A stretch of DNA of 64,000 nt from JAJEAD01 sp964420925 (lineage in GTDB: Bacteria > Pseudomonadota > Gammaproteobacteria > HK1): positions 1 through 64,000 of the forward strand of contig CAYQVB010000107.1 in NCBI GenBank assembly GCA_964420925.1. The letters are read 5' to 3'. Every line of letters begins with the position of its first letter. Position 1 is the stretch's first letter. A model generated the notes under the pieces. It did not search any database. It saw only the letters and a list, made by a program, of their open reading frames with translations, and had not been told where the DNA came from. Shown one piece after another: positions 45,193-53,330 of the stretch. Both the position numbers and the translations under genes were made by a program.

Positions 45193-45380
45193 TAACTTCC
45201 CATAACTCGTCGGCTTTCATGGAACATCCCGTAAGTCATCGCTTGTACGTGGATTCCCGCTTCCGCGGGAATGACGGAGACCCTTTCTCGTACTATCCGC
45301 GGAAGCGGGCATCCATTCGTGGAGTTCCTTGCGCGACCGCGGCGCGGCCCGCCGCCGTGGCGGGCTTGCAATGGAAGGCT
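45193..45380. repeat. Dispersed repeat region, left flank of the formamidase-like block
   Basis: It includes the palindromic element GTGGATTCCCGCTTCCGCGG continuing GAATGACGG (45249-45277). Flanking phrases AACTCGTCG, TTTCATGGAA and GTTCCTTGCGCGA recur in a similar order at 49265-49465. The gap 45103-45431 holds no supported gene besides. The pairing of two similar repeats around 45.4-49.2 kb suggests the block moved or was duplicated as a unit. Confidence 0.65.
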
Positions 45381-45431
45381 GCCCCGGCATGATGTTGCGA
45401 GACAGGGTCGCGACGGCTCAGGTACCCCGCA

Positions 45432-45785
45432 ATGGGTGACGTGAATCCCGCATTGCTGAGAAGGCTCCGACCGGGCGAAGTGCTCGAAGTGACGTCGGAC
45501 CTGATTACTCTCGCCCGGGAGTTCAGGGCTGCCCCGATCGGCCACCACAGTCCCAATCTACAGGCGCTGTTGCGTCTCTTTCGCGGTCAACCCGTTGCCG
45601 GGAAGCATGCCATCCTGTGCACCCGGCCGAATCGGGAATGGATGCTGGTTCAACTCTCCGGCTCGAAAGACAAGCCCCTGGTCCTTCACCCGGACGTTCG
45701 CTTTCACAGCCTCGAAGAGGCGGAATGGGAGATCTTCAAGCTGAGGTGGAAGGACCTCACCGGCCGGGAGCTCGTTCTCGACTGA
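45432..45785 (+). CDS. N,N-dimethylformamidase small (alpha) subunit-like protein
   Basis: The 117-residue protein contains AAPIGHHSPNLQALLRLFRG, then QPVAGKHAILC, REWMLVQLSG and EEAEWEIFKLRWKDL. As I recall the small subunit of dimethylformamidase, it has the same order (P-G, HSP-LQ, FR-QP, GK, REW, EEA then FxRR), so I propose homology. It would assemble with the large subunit encoded 210 bp away on the opposite strand, converging with it rather than in the same operon. Weak ribosome site (CAGG). If wrong, it is a small cytoplasmic protein of unknown role. Confidence 0.6.
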   Translation: MGDVNPALLRRLRPGEVLEVTSDLITLAREFRAAPIGHHSPNLQALLRLFRGQPVAGKHAILCTRPNREWMLVQLSGSKDKPLVLHPDVRFHSLEEAEWEIFKLRWKDLTGRELVLD

Positions 45786-45854
45786 GCGACGGCTGAGAAG
45801 CTGCATCCTTTCGCCGTTGGTTCCGGTACAGGAACGTGCCGGCGATGATTCCAG

Positions 45855-45939
45855 CCGGTGGATTCCCGCTTTCGCAGGAATGACGGTTGGCGACAACCGG
45901 CGCAGACCCCGTCATTCCCTTGATTCGCGGGAATCCACT
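45855..45939. repeat. Two palindromic repeat copies in opposite orientation
   Basis: 45855-45886 reads CCGGTGGATTCCCGCTTTCG and continues CAGGAATGACGG; 45909-45939 reads CCGTCATTCCCTTGATTCGC and continues GGGAATCCACT, the inverse. They lie in the 209-bp gap between the convergent small- and large-subunit-like genes and could end transcription from both sides. Confidence 0.7.
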
Positions 45940-45994
45940 GTGAGCCAATGCGGTATCCGGTGCCGGCTCCGGGCCGGTGTGCCGTTGTCGACCC

Positions 45995-48241
45995 TCAGCC
46001 GAGATAGACGAAGGGTTCCGGATCGAGGAAGCGGTCGAGCACGTTCTTCGTGATTCGCGAGACATTGTTGCGGTTGCCGTTGTGCGGCAACGCCATGACC
46101 CACGCGATGGAGCTGACCGTGAAGACCGCTCCCCCCTCGCCCGTCTCGAAGAAGGTCATGTCGGCCCGCACCAGCGGGTTCTGGGTCCCGCCGATCAGCA
46201 GGTTGCTGTTCGATACCTCTTCCTTGGCGAGCAGCATGTTGTCGTTGTGCCCCTCGGAACGTGCGACGACGAGGGCGTGGGGCGGCGAGCCGAGCCCGCG
46301 GTCACAACGGTCGAGTTCGACGCCGGCCGCGCCGCCGCCACAGATCCCGAAGTCCCCGATCACCTCGTCGGCGCCGACACCGTCGAAGATGAAGCACGCC
46401 CGGGGATCCATGCTCGCCTCAGTGCGGCGGTAGTAGCCGCTGATGTCCATGCCCTGCGCGGTGAAGCCGACGCCGATGAGCCGGTTGGGGGGTCGGCCCT
46501 GGTTCCGCCAACGGCCGCTCGGACTGCCGTCCAGGCTGTGAAAGTGCTCGCCCGGCTCGCAGCGCTCGGGACGAACGCCATCCTGGGTGCGACGCGTCTC
46601 CATAACCCCCGGAAAGTAGTCGGAGAACGCGACGCGGCCATAGAAGCTGTTGCCTCCCGCCACGAAGAGTCGACCCCCGCTCCGGGTATATGCTTCCAGC
46701 GCGTCGTACATGGCCTCGGAGAGGTACTCGGGATGGCTGCCGGTGATGACCGCGCGATAGGGTGACAGCAGCTCGAGCCCCTCCCGGTGGAGGTCCTCGT
46801 CGGTTGCCACGTCAACTGCGTAGCCCATGTCGTCCAGCCACGAGAGCAGGTAGCCGTCGCCATTGAAGGCCCACAGCGGCGTGTTGGGGCGCATGTTGAC
46901 GATGGGCTTGAGCCGCGACGAGTAGCACACCCCGCTGCCGTCCCGGTGCCGGCCATACAGGGAGTCGCCGTACTCGGACCGTTCGTTGAGGAAGAGGTCC
47001 TGAGGCCCGAGCGCCAGCACGACCCCCTGGTACACCTCGTAGGACGAGTCGACATTCATCACCCGGTAGTTGGCGTACGCGAGATAGGTGGCGGTAGGCG
47101 CCAGGTACAGCAGCGGCGCCGCGGGACTGCCGTGCGGGCGGCGCACGAAGAAGACGACGTGCTCGGGCTCCTCTCCCGCATCGAGCCGTGCCGCGTAGAC
47201 CCCGCTTTCCAGATCGTCGGGCACCGTCAGCGAGAAATCGGAGTCCCAACCCGCGTCGTAGACATCGTCATCGTGAAAGTGAATCGCTCCATACTGCTCG
47301 GGAGCCGCCTTCCAGTCGAAGACCTCACCGGTCCAGTCGGGACCTTTCATCGCGCGCTTGGGCAGATGGATCGCACGCCCGTCGAGGTGGTTCCCGGAAA
47401 CGTCGATGATGCGGTCGGTCATGATTTCGCGGCTGAAGTCCCAGGCGGCCACGAGCGATGAAGTGAGGTCCGACGGGACGGGAAGCGTTCGCAAGCGTTC
47501 AATCTCATCGCGATCGAGGACACGATTGGCCAGACGCGCCCCCTCGATCTTGCCGTTGTAGTGGTGGGCCATGAAGGAACCTTCGCCCTCGCGGTGGCCG
47601 TGACTGGCCGCGATCACGATCGAATCCGACGCGTTGAAGTGCGGGACGAGACTCGCTCTGGCTTCCACGCGCGCCGGAGGCGGAAACCCGGGCGCACTGC
47701 GAAGGGGCTCCTGGTAGAGCGTCACGGTTCCCGAGGAGGAGTCGCAGGAGGCGGCCACCAGTGCCCATTCCCGCGTCAGCAGTGTCGTCTCGACCGCAAA
47801 GGTTTCTTCGTGCTCGCCGTCGCCGATCCGTAATTGAAATGCAGCGCGGGAGTTCAACTCCAGTGCAAAACCGCAACGCGTCTCATCGGACCAGGCGGCA
47901 AGGATGGTCTGGCGTTCAAGGTTGGCCCGGGTCGGCCAGATCATCGCCTGGGCGGTGAAGCTCGAGAGGCCCTGCAAGCGTAATCCGCATGGCACGACGA
48001 TGTGGGAACCGGCGTACAGCGGCTGGTGGCGGCCCCGGTAAGTGCCCTCGAAATCGGACTCGACGGGTCGCTGGACGAGACCGGGACCGTCCGGGTGATC
48101 GTCCGTGCACAGCAGGCGGACCAGTCGGGCTCGGTAGTCCCGCGCGCCATTCTCGCAGCTCACCATGAAACGCATGCGTTCACCGGGAGTAACGCTCAGC
48201 CTGTCGGCGTAGCCGACGATGTTCTTCGTTGCCGTGGTCAT
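45995..48241 (-). CDS. N,N-dimethylformamidase large (beta) subunit-like protein
   Basis: The 748-residue protein matches the length and organisation of the dimethylformamidase large subunit: an N-terminal lectin-like region with AWDFSREIMTDRIIDVSG near 270, then the catalytic half with YLAYANYRVMNVDSSY, NMRPNTPLWAFNGDGYLLSWLDD near 470, ATDEDLHREG, TGSHPEYLSEAMYDALEAY and GGRLFVAGGN. The known enzyme holds a single Fe with Tyr and two Glu and releases dimethylamine and formate from DMF. ATG at 48241 follows GGGGA. It is 1 bp after the stop of the exported hydrolase gene. A 3' relic of a paralogue lies at 57764-57855. Confidence 0.85.
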   Translation of the reverse strand: MTTATKNIVGYADRLSVTPGERMRFMVSCENGARDYRARLVRLLCTDDHPDGPGLVQRPVESDFEGTYRGRHQPLYAGSHIVVPCGLRLQGLSSFTAQAMIWPTRANLERQTILAAWSDETRCGFALELNSRAAFQLRIGDGEHEETFAVETTLLTREWALVAASCDSSSGTVTLYQEPLRSAPGFPPPARVEARASLVPHFNASDSIVIAASHGHREGEGSFMAHHYNGKIEGARLANRVLDRDEIERLRTLPVPSDLTSSLVAAWDFSREIMTDRIIDVSGNHLDGRAIHLPKRAMKGPDWTGEVFDWKAAPEQYGAIHFHDDDVYDAGWDSDFSLTVPDDLESGVYAARLDAGEEPEHVVFFVRRPHGSPAAPLLYLAPTATYLAYANYRVMNVDSSYEVYQGVVLALGPQDLFLNERSEYGDSLYGRHRDGSGVCYSSRLKPIVNMRPNTPLWAFNGDGYLLSWLDDMGYAVDVATDEDLHREGLELLSPYRAVITGSHPEYLSEAMYDALEAYTRSGGRLFVAGGNSFYGRVAFSDYFPGVMETRRTQDGVRPERCEPGEHFHSLDGSPSGRWRNQGRPPNRLIGVGFTAQGMDISGYYRRTEASMDPRACFIFDGVGADEVIGDFGICGGGAAGVELDRCDRGLGSPPHALVVARSEGHNDNMLLAKEEVSNSNLLIGGTQNPLVRADMTFFETGEGGAVFTVSSIAWVMALPHNGNRNNVSRITKNVLDRFLDPEPFVYLG

Positions 48242-48242
48242 C

Positions 48243-49229
48243 TCAACTCCCCACACGCGTCGTATGCATCGCGCTGACGATTTGATTCCGTTCCGGCGCC
48301 GAGAACCCGACGCTACTCGTGCACGATGCCGCCGAGCGCATGCGAAAAGGAACCTTCACATTCGAGGCGATGCTGCCATCGCCCCATTCTTCATTCGCGG
48401 CTCTTGATCCGGTGACATCTGGGGCGACGGCTCCATGCGTCCGGCGATGCGCGGCCAGGAAGTCGAGGATCAACTGCTGGACCTCGGGGTGCCAGGAGAG
48501 GTGGTGCTTGGTGGCGAGGAAGTCGGGCCGCTCGTAGACGATGGATTCGCGGTTGCCGCGGCCTTCCATGAAGGCGCCGCAGTCGCCGCGCAAGTATGCG
48601 GGACGGAACCAGGGATCTTCGTCGCCGAGCAGCGCCAGAACCGGCTCTGCGTCCGGCGCGCGGAGCCCTCGATACTCTCCCCAGCCGGCATGGCAGGTCC
48701 AGCCTTCGACGATGCGGGCGTTGACCGGCTCTCCGGTCACCGTCGCCGCGGTGGTGCCCCCTTCGCTGAAGCCCCACAGGAAGACATTGTCCCCATCGAC
48801 CCACGCGAGCCGGCGCGCTTTCCGGATCGCCTGGTTGGCCTCGGCCTGACGCCAGCCCAGCACGCCGCGATGGAAGCCCCCGACCAGGCGCGCCGGATCG
48901 CAGCTCTTCGGCTTGTGCTCCCGGGCGAAGCTGTCCGGCATGATGACCGCGTAGCCGGCCTCCGCGAGCAGCTTCGCCGCATCGTGGCTGATGCGGCCGA
49001 GCCCGGCGCAGCCGTGCAGATAGATGACGGTGGGAAGGGGAGGGGGCGTCTCCGCCAGGCGCTCGTCGATGTCCTCGATCCAGCCGCGGACCAGGCCGGC
49101 CTCGCCCGGCACGATGACGAAGGCCCGCTCCCAGGTGCGCAGCAGGTCCGCGTCCTCGGCCGCCGCGGATAGCGGTCCGGCCAGTCCGGCGAAGAGGGCC
49201 AACGCCGGTGGAACGAGGCCGCCGCACAT
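48243..49229 (-). CDS. Exported alpha/beta hydrolase (dienelactone-hydrolase-like), with C-terminal extension
   Basis: The 328-residue protein has a signal peptide (PPALALFAGLAGPLSAAAED), then an alpha/beta-hydrolase core: YLHGCAGLGRISHDAAKLL near residue 90, the nucleophile elbow WGFSEGGTT, GDEDPWFRP carrying the acid, and a His in TKHHLSWHPEVQ. It resembles dienelactone hydrolases and secreted esterases. About 55 residues after the normal end (AVAPDVTGS onward) have no homologue I know and may reflect a lost stop. Its stop is separated by 1 bp from the start of the large-subunit gene, so the two are one transcript. Confidence 0.8.
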   Translation of the reverse strand: MCGGLVPPALALFAGLAGPLSAAAEDADLLRTWERAFVIVPGEAGLVRGWIEDIDERLAETPPPLPTVIYLHGCAGLGRISHDAAKLLAEAGYAVIMPDSFAREHKPKSCDPARLVGGFHRGVLGWRQAEANQAIRKARRLAWVDGDNVFLWGFSEGGTTAATVTGEPVNARIVEGWTCHAGWGEYRGLRAPDAEPVLALLGDEDPWFRPAYLRGDCGAFMEGRGNRESIVYERPDFLATKHHLSWHPEVQQLILDFLAAHRRTHGAVAPDVTGSRAANEEWGDGSIASNVKVPFRMRSAASCTSSVGFSAPERNQIVSAMHTTRVGS

Positions 49230-49264
49230 CGCACGTCGCCCCCCGCCTGCCGAGGTCGCTTCCC

Positions 49265-49465
49265 CGTTCACATCGAACTTTCCACAACTCGTCGCTTCGC
49301 GTGGATTCCCGCTTTCATGGAAAGTACCCCCACTCGTGGATTCCCGCTTGCGCGGGAATGACGGGAACAGACGACTCGAACGCGTGTACCGCCTCGATGT
49401 TCCTTGCGCGATAGTGGGGACAGGTCCCCCGGCCATGGCAGGCTTCCGCGGGAATGACGAATTCG
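49265..49465. repeat. Dispersed repeat region, right flank of the formamidase-like block
   Basis: It contains CGTGGATTCCCGCTTTCATG (49293 on), CGTGGATTCCCGCTTGCGCG continuing GGAATGACGGG (49334-49365) and CTTCCGCGGGAATGACG (49442 on). The phrases AACTCGTCG, TTTCATGGAA and GTTCCTTGCGCGA also occur at 45193-45380 in the same direction. The 303-bp gap 49230-49532 holds no supported gene. Confidence 0.65.
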
Positions 49466-49532
49466 AGAGGGATCCCCCCTTCCGCTACCTGCCGTGACGC
49501 CGGGGTGGTCTTCCACCTCGGACAGGTCGCGA

Positions 49533-50459
49533 TCATGATGAAGCAATCTCCTCCGCGCGGTGGCAGGCGGCACGCCCCTCCGCCACCGGTCGCAGTTGCG
49601 GACGCTCGGCGTGGCAGCGCTCGATGCTCCAGGGACAGCGCCGGGCGAGCGCGCAGCCCCGGGGCGAGAGATCCTCGGGCACGCCCTGGAGACGAAAGCC
49701 CTCCTCGTCGCCCAACGCGCGCGAGTAGGGGTGACCGGGGCGTTCGTGGAAGCGCCGCGCGGCGCCGACTTCCACGAAGCGGCCGGCGTACATGACGGCG
49801 ATGCGGTGGGCGACATAGCGCGTCGCCGCGAGGTCGTGGGAGATGAAGAGGGCGGCGAAGCGGTGTTCGGCCTGGAGATCGACGATGAGGTTCAGCACCT
49901 GCGTGCGCATCGATACGTCCAGCGCATTGACCGCCTCGTCGAAGACCACGAAGCGTGGTTCGGTGATGAGCGCGCGGGCAATGGCGATGCGCTGGCGCTG
50001 GCCGCCCGACACTTCGTGCGGAAAGCGTCCGGCAAAGGCCGTATCGAGTCCCACCAGCTCCAGCATGCGGGCCACCCGCTCGTGTCGCTGCTCCCGGGAG
50101 AGGCGACTCTGGACGACCAGGGGCTCCGCGACCGAGACGCCGATTTTGAGTCGGGGATTGAGCGCCCACTCCGGGTGTTGCAGTACCACGGCGCGGCGAC
50201 CCGGCGGCAGGCGGGTTTCGGGCCCCAGCACGAGCCCGTCGAAGTCCACCCGTCCCGTGGTCGGGCTGAGGAGGCCCAGGCACAGTCGGCCCAGCGTGGT
50301 CTTGCCGGAGCCGGATTCTCCGACCAGTCCCACCGTCTCCCCGGCCTCGATGTCCAGATCGATGCCGGTCACTGCGGTGGTGTGCCGCCGGTCCCAGAAC
50401 GGCCCGCTCGTGTAAGTCAGGGATACGTCGCGCAAGGCGATGACGGGGGCATCGGCCAC
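49533..50459 (-). CDS. Oligopeptide-type ABC transporter ATPase, OppF-like
   Basis: The 308-residue protein has Walker A GESGSGKTT, Q-loop VLQHPEWALNPR, signature VSGGQRQR, Walker B FVVFDEAVNALD (an unusual EAV for the common EPT) and His in FISHD. The C-terminal domain has GCALARRCPW-type Cys. It is the last gene of a five-gene importer operon read right to left. GTG start with GAGAGG at 9 bp. The E-A-V replacement next to the catalytic Glu deserves note, although the Glu itself is kept. Confidence 0.9.
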   Translation of the reverse strand: MADAPVIALRDVSLTYTSGPFWDRRHTTAVTGIDLDIEAGETVGLVGESGSGKTTLGRLCLGLLSPTTGRVDFDGLVLGPETRLPPGRRAVVLQHPEWALNPRLKIGVSVAEPLVVQSRLSREQRHERVARMLELVGLDTAFAGRFPHEVSGGQRQRIAIARALITEPRFVVFDEAVNALDVSMRTQVLNLIVDLQAEHRFAALFISHDLAATRYVAHRIAVMYAGRFVEVGAARRFHERPGHPYSRALGDEEGFRLQGVPEDLSPRGCALARRCPWSIERCHAERPQLRPVAEGRAACHRAEEIASS

Positions 50460-50463
50460 GAAC

Positions 50464-51441
50464 TCAGCCTCTCTTTGGAGTCTCGCGGCCGCACCCCGCG
50501 GGCGTCTTCTCCGCGTAGTGACAGGCAGCAAGGCGGCCCGCAATCGGGCGGAGCGAGGGCCGCTCGTCCCGGCAGCGATCGTCGGCCAGCGCACAGCGCG
50601 GCGCGAAGCTGCATCCGACCGAGGCACCAGAGAGCACCGGCGGCATGCCCGGGATCGGAGCGAGGCGCTCGCCGGGCCGCGCGCGCTCCTGCGCCGTCGC
50701 CAGCAATGCGCTGCTGTAGGGGTGCAGGGGGCGCGCGAAGACGGCAGCGCTGTCTCCGAACTCCACCACGCGGCCCCCGTACATGACCCCGATGCGGTCG
50801 CAGACGCGCGCCACCACCGGCAGCTCGTGACTCAGCAGTACCAGCGCGGCGCCGGTCTCGTCCTTGAGCGCCACCAGCAGATCGAGGATCTGCGCGCGCA
50901 GCGAGGTATCGAGCGCCGCCGTCGGCTCGTCCGCGACCAGGAGGCGCGGGCCGCGGGCGATCGCCATCGCGATGACCGCGCGCTGGGCCATACCGCCGGA
51001 AAGCTCGTGCGCATAGGCGCGGGCCGCGCTTTCGGGCAGGCCGACCTGGCGGAGAAGCTCCGGCACCCGACCGGCGGCGGCCTGCTCTCCGCACGCGAAG
51101 GCGATCTGGCGTCCGATCCGCATCGTCGGGTCGAGCGCGGCCATCGGGCTCTGAAAGACGAATCCGAGGAGATCGTGGCGCAGGGCACGGATTCCCTCGT
51201 CGTCGAGGGCAAAGACGGAGCGTCCGTCCACTTCGAGATCGCCTCCGGCGCGGCGCGCATTGGCGGGCAGGAGCCGGCCGACGGCCATCCCCAGAGTCGA
51301 CTTTCCCGAGCCCGACTCGCCCACCAGGCCGAGCGAACGGCCGGGCGGCAGCTCGAAGCTCGCGCCGTCGAGCGCGCGCACCACCCCGCGCGGCGTTTCG
51401 TAGTCCACGACGAGGTCGCGGGCCCGGACGAGCGCGCTCAC
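50464..51441 (-). CDS. Oligopeptide-type ABC transporter ATPase, OppD-like
   Basis: The 325-residue protein has Walker A GESGSGKST, Q-loop VFQSPM, signature LSGGMAQR, Walker B LLVADEPTAALD and switch His in LLSHE, and the C-terminal GCSFAPRCALADDRC motif. The GTG start overlaps the permease stop (GTGA) and its stop lies 4 bp before the OppF-like start. With the OppF-like protein it energises the second importer. Confidence 0.92.
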   Translation of the reverse strand: MSALVRARDLVVDYETPRGVVRALDGASFELPPGRSLGLVGESGSGKSTLGMAVGRLLPANARRAGGDLEVDGRSVFALDDEGIRALRHDLLGFVFQSPMAALDPTMRIGRQIAFACGEQAAAGRVPELLRQVGLPESAARAYAHELSGGMAQRAVIAMAIARGPRLLVADEPTAALDTSLRAQILDLLVALKDETGAALVLLSHELPVVARVCDRIGVMYGGRVVEFGDSAAVFARPLHPYSSALLATAQERARPGERLAPIPGMPPVLSGASVGCSFAPRCALADDRCRDERPSLRPIAGRLAACHYAEKTPAGCGRETPKRG

Positions 51442-52301
51442 GTGAGGCGTCGTCCTTCGATCGGGTCGAGGGCATCGCGCAGCCCGTCGCCCACGAGGTT
51501 CACCGACAGAATGGCGAGAGCGAGGACGATGCCGGCCGGAAACACCAGCCAGGGCGCAATGCTCATGTAGGTGGCGCCGAGCTGGAGCAGGGAGCCGAGG
51601 GAGGGATTGGGAGGCTGGGAACCCAGCCCCAGGAAGCTCAGACCGCTCTCGATGAGCATACCGATGGAGAGCGCATAGGTGAGCTGCACGATGGCCGCAC
51701 CCGCGATGTTGGGCAGCAGGTGCACTGCCATGATGCGCAGCGGCGAGGCGCCGGCAACCTCGGCTGCGGTCACGAACTCCCGCGCTGCGACCCCGAGGGC
51801 TACCGAGCGCACCGCGCGGATGAAGAGCGGCAGGGTCGCGGCGGTGATCACGGTGATGACTGCGAAGGTGCCGGGCCCGACCAGCGATACCACGAGGAGG
51901 CCGAGGATGATGGCCGGAAAGGCGAACAGGATATCGGCGAATCGGGCGATGACTCCGTCCGTCAAGCCGCGGAGATAGGCGGCCAGGATCCCGATGAAGA
52001 CTCCGATGACGCCGGTGAGGAGCACCGCCGCGCCGGAGAGAAGAAAGGTCTCCAGGATTCCGCCGACGAGGCGCGGGAGATGGGAGCGGCCGAGCTCGTC
52101 GGCGCCGAGCGGCAGGGCGAGAGAGGGCGGCGAAAGCCTCGGACCGGCTCCGATCTTGATCGGATCGCCGATCGGCAGGAAGGGCCCGAGGGCGCCCGCG
52201 AGCACCAGCAGCACCAGCATGATCGCGCCGGCGGCGCAGAGCGGATCGCCGCGCAGCAGGCGCCACACCCCCGCCAGTGGCCCTTCGCGCCGTCCGTTCA
52301 C
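51438..52301 (-). CDS. Oligopeptide-type ABC transporter permease, OppC-like
   Basis: The 287-residue protein has a first membrane helix (CAAGAIMLVLLVLAGALG), the OppC motif PLGADELGRSHLPRLVGG and the EAA loop SVALGVAAREFVTAAEVAGAS, with six predicted membrane segments. Its GTG overlaps the preceding permease stop by 4 bp. The N-terminus is short, as in Opp/Dpp-C permeases. It forms the pore with the OppB-like protein. Confidence 0.92.
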   Translation of the reverse strand: MNGRREGPLAGVWRLLRGDPLCAAGAIMLVLLVLAGALGPFLPIGDPIKIGAGPRLSPPSLALPLGADELGRSHLPRLVGGILETFLLSGAAVLLTGVIGVFIGILAAYLRGLTDGVIARFADILFAFPAIILGLLVVSLVGPGTFAVITVITAATLPLFIRAVRSVALGVAAREFVTAAEVAGASPLRIMAVHLLPNIAGAAIVQLTYALSIGMLIESGLSFLGLGSQPPNPSLGSLLQLGATYMSIAPWLVFPAGIVLALAILSVNLVGDGLRDALDPIEGRRLT

Positions 52302-53260
52302 TGGCTTCGCCGCCCCCGGATGCGGGGATCGAGGAGTGCGTAGGCGATGTCGACCAGCATGTTGCAGGTGACGATGACCCCGGAGAAGAGCAGGACCGCG
52401 CTCTGAGTCACCCCGTAGTCCCGGTTGAGGAGCGCATTCCAGGTGTAGAGCCCGACGCCGGGGACCGTGAACAGGATCTCCACGATCACCGCGCCGCCGA
52501 GGAGGAGGCTCAAGTACATGGTGGCGACGGTCAGCACCGGGAGCGACGCGTTGCGCAGGACGTGCCGGCGGACGATGGATGCGGGCCGGTCTCCCCGGGC
52601 TACCGCGCTCGTGATGTAGCCCTCGGTCATCACGGTGAGGACCGATTCCCGCGTCGTGCGCAGGATGAGCGCGATGCCGAAGACGCTGAGGGTGGAGGCG
52701 GGCAGGACCATGGCGCGCAGGTTGGCGAGCGGATCCTCGAGGAAGGGCACGTAGCCGCCCACCGTCAGGCCCAGGGACCATACGGAAAAGACGTAGACCA
52801 GGGCGACGCCGAGCACGAAGTCCGGGGTGCTCGCGCCGAGCGCGCCGGCCAGGCGTCCACCGATCCGCACGCTCCGGGAGCTGTCGGCCAGGCCCGCGGC
52901 GACGCCGAGCGGCAAGCCCACGGCGAGCGCAGTGAGGATCGCCATCGCCGCGAGCTGCACCGTCGCGGCCGAGCGTCGCAGGATCTCGCCCGCGATCGAG
53001 GTCTGGGTGATCATCGAGGTCCCGAAATCCCCGCCGAGCACCGCGCCGAGCCAGGCGAGGAATTGCTCGGGCAGAGAACGGTCGAGGCCGAATCGCTGCG
53101 TGACGAGGGCGCGGGCTTCCTCGGTCTGGATGGGACCGAGGATGATCATCTCGAACCCGCCCGGCAGCAGGCGCATCGCGATGAAGACGACTAGCGAGAC
53201 GCCGAGCATCGTCAGCAGCGCCATGCCCACTCGGGCGATGATGTGGACGAGGAGGCGCAT
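52298..53260 (-). CDS. Oligopeptide-type ABC transporter permease, OppB-like
   Basis: The 320-residue protein begins LVHIIARVGMALLTMLGVSL (first membrane helix), followed by MRLLPGGF, RFGLDRSLPEQFLAWLGAVLGGDFG and the EAA loop RESVLTVMTEGYITSAVARGD. It is the first permease of the operon, starting 70 bp after the substrate-binding-protein gene. It resembles the DppB-like protein at 24614, but the two importers are separate systems. Confidence 0.92.
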   Translation of the reverse strand: MRLLVHIIARVGMALLTMLGVSLVVFIAMRLLPGGFEMIILGPIQTEEARALVTQRFGLDRSLPEQFLAWLGAVLGGDFGTSMITQTSIAGEILRRSAATVQLAAMAILTALAVGLPLGVAAGLADSSRSVRIGGRLAGALGASTPDFVLGVALVYVFSVWSLGLTVGGYVPFLEDPLANLRAMVLPASTLSVFGIALILRTTRESVLTVMTEGYITSAVARGDRPASIVRRHVLRNASLPVLTVATMYLSLLLGGAVIVEILFTVPGVGLYTWNALLNRDYGVTQSAVLLFSGVIVTCNMLVDIAYALLDPRIRGRRSQ

Positions 53261-53330
53261 CCGTCAGCCTCCGGCGGCAGCCGCCCCGCTCGTCGTCGTC
53301 GGGGCGGCTGCGCTGTCGGGGCCGGGCCGC

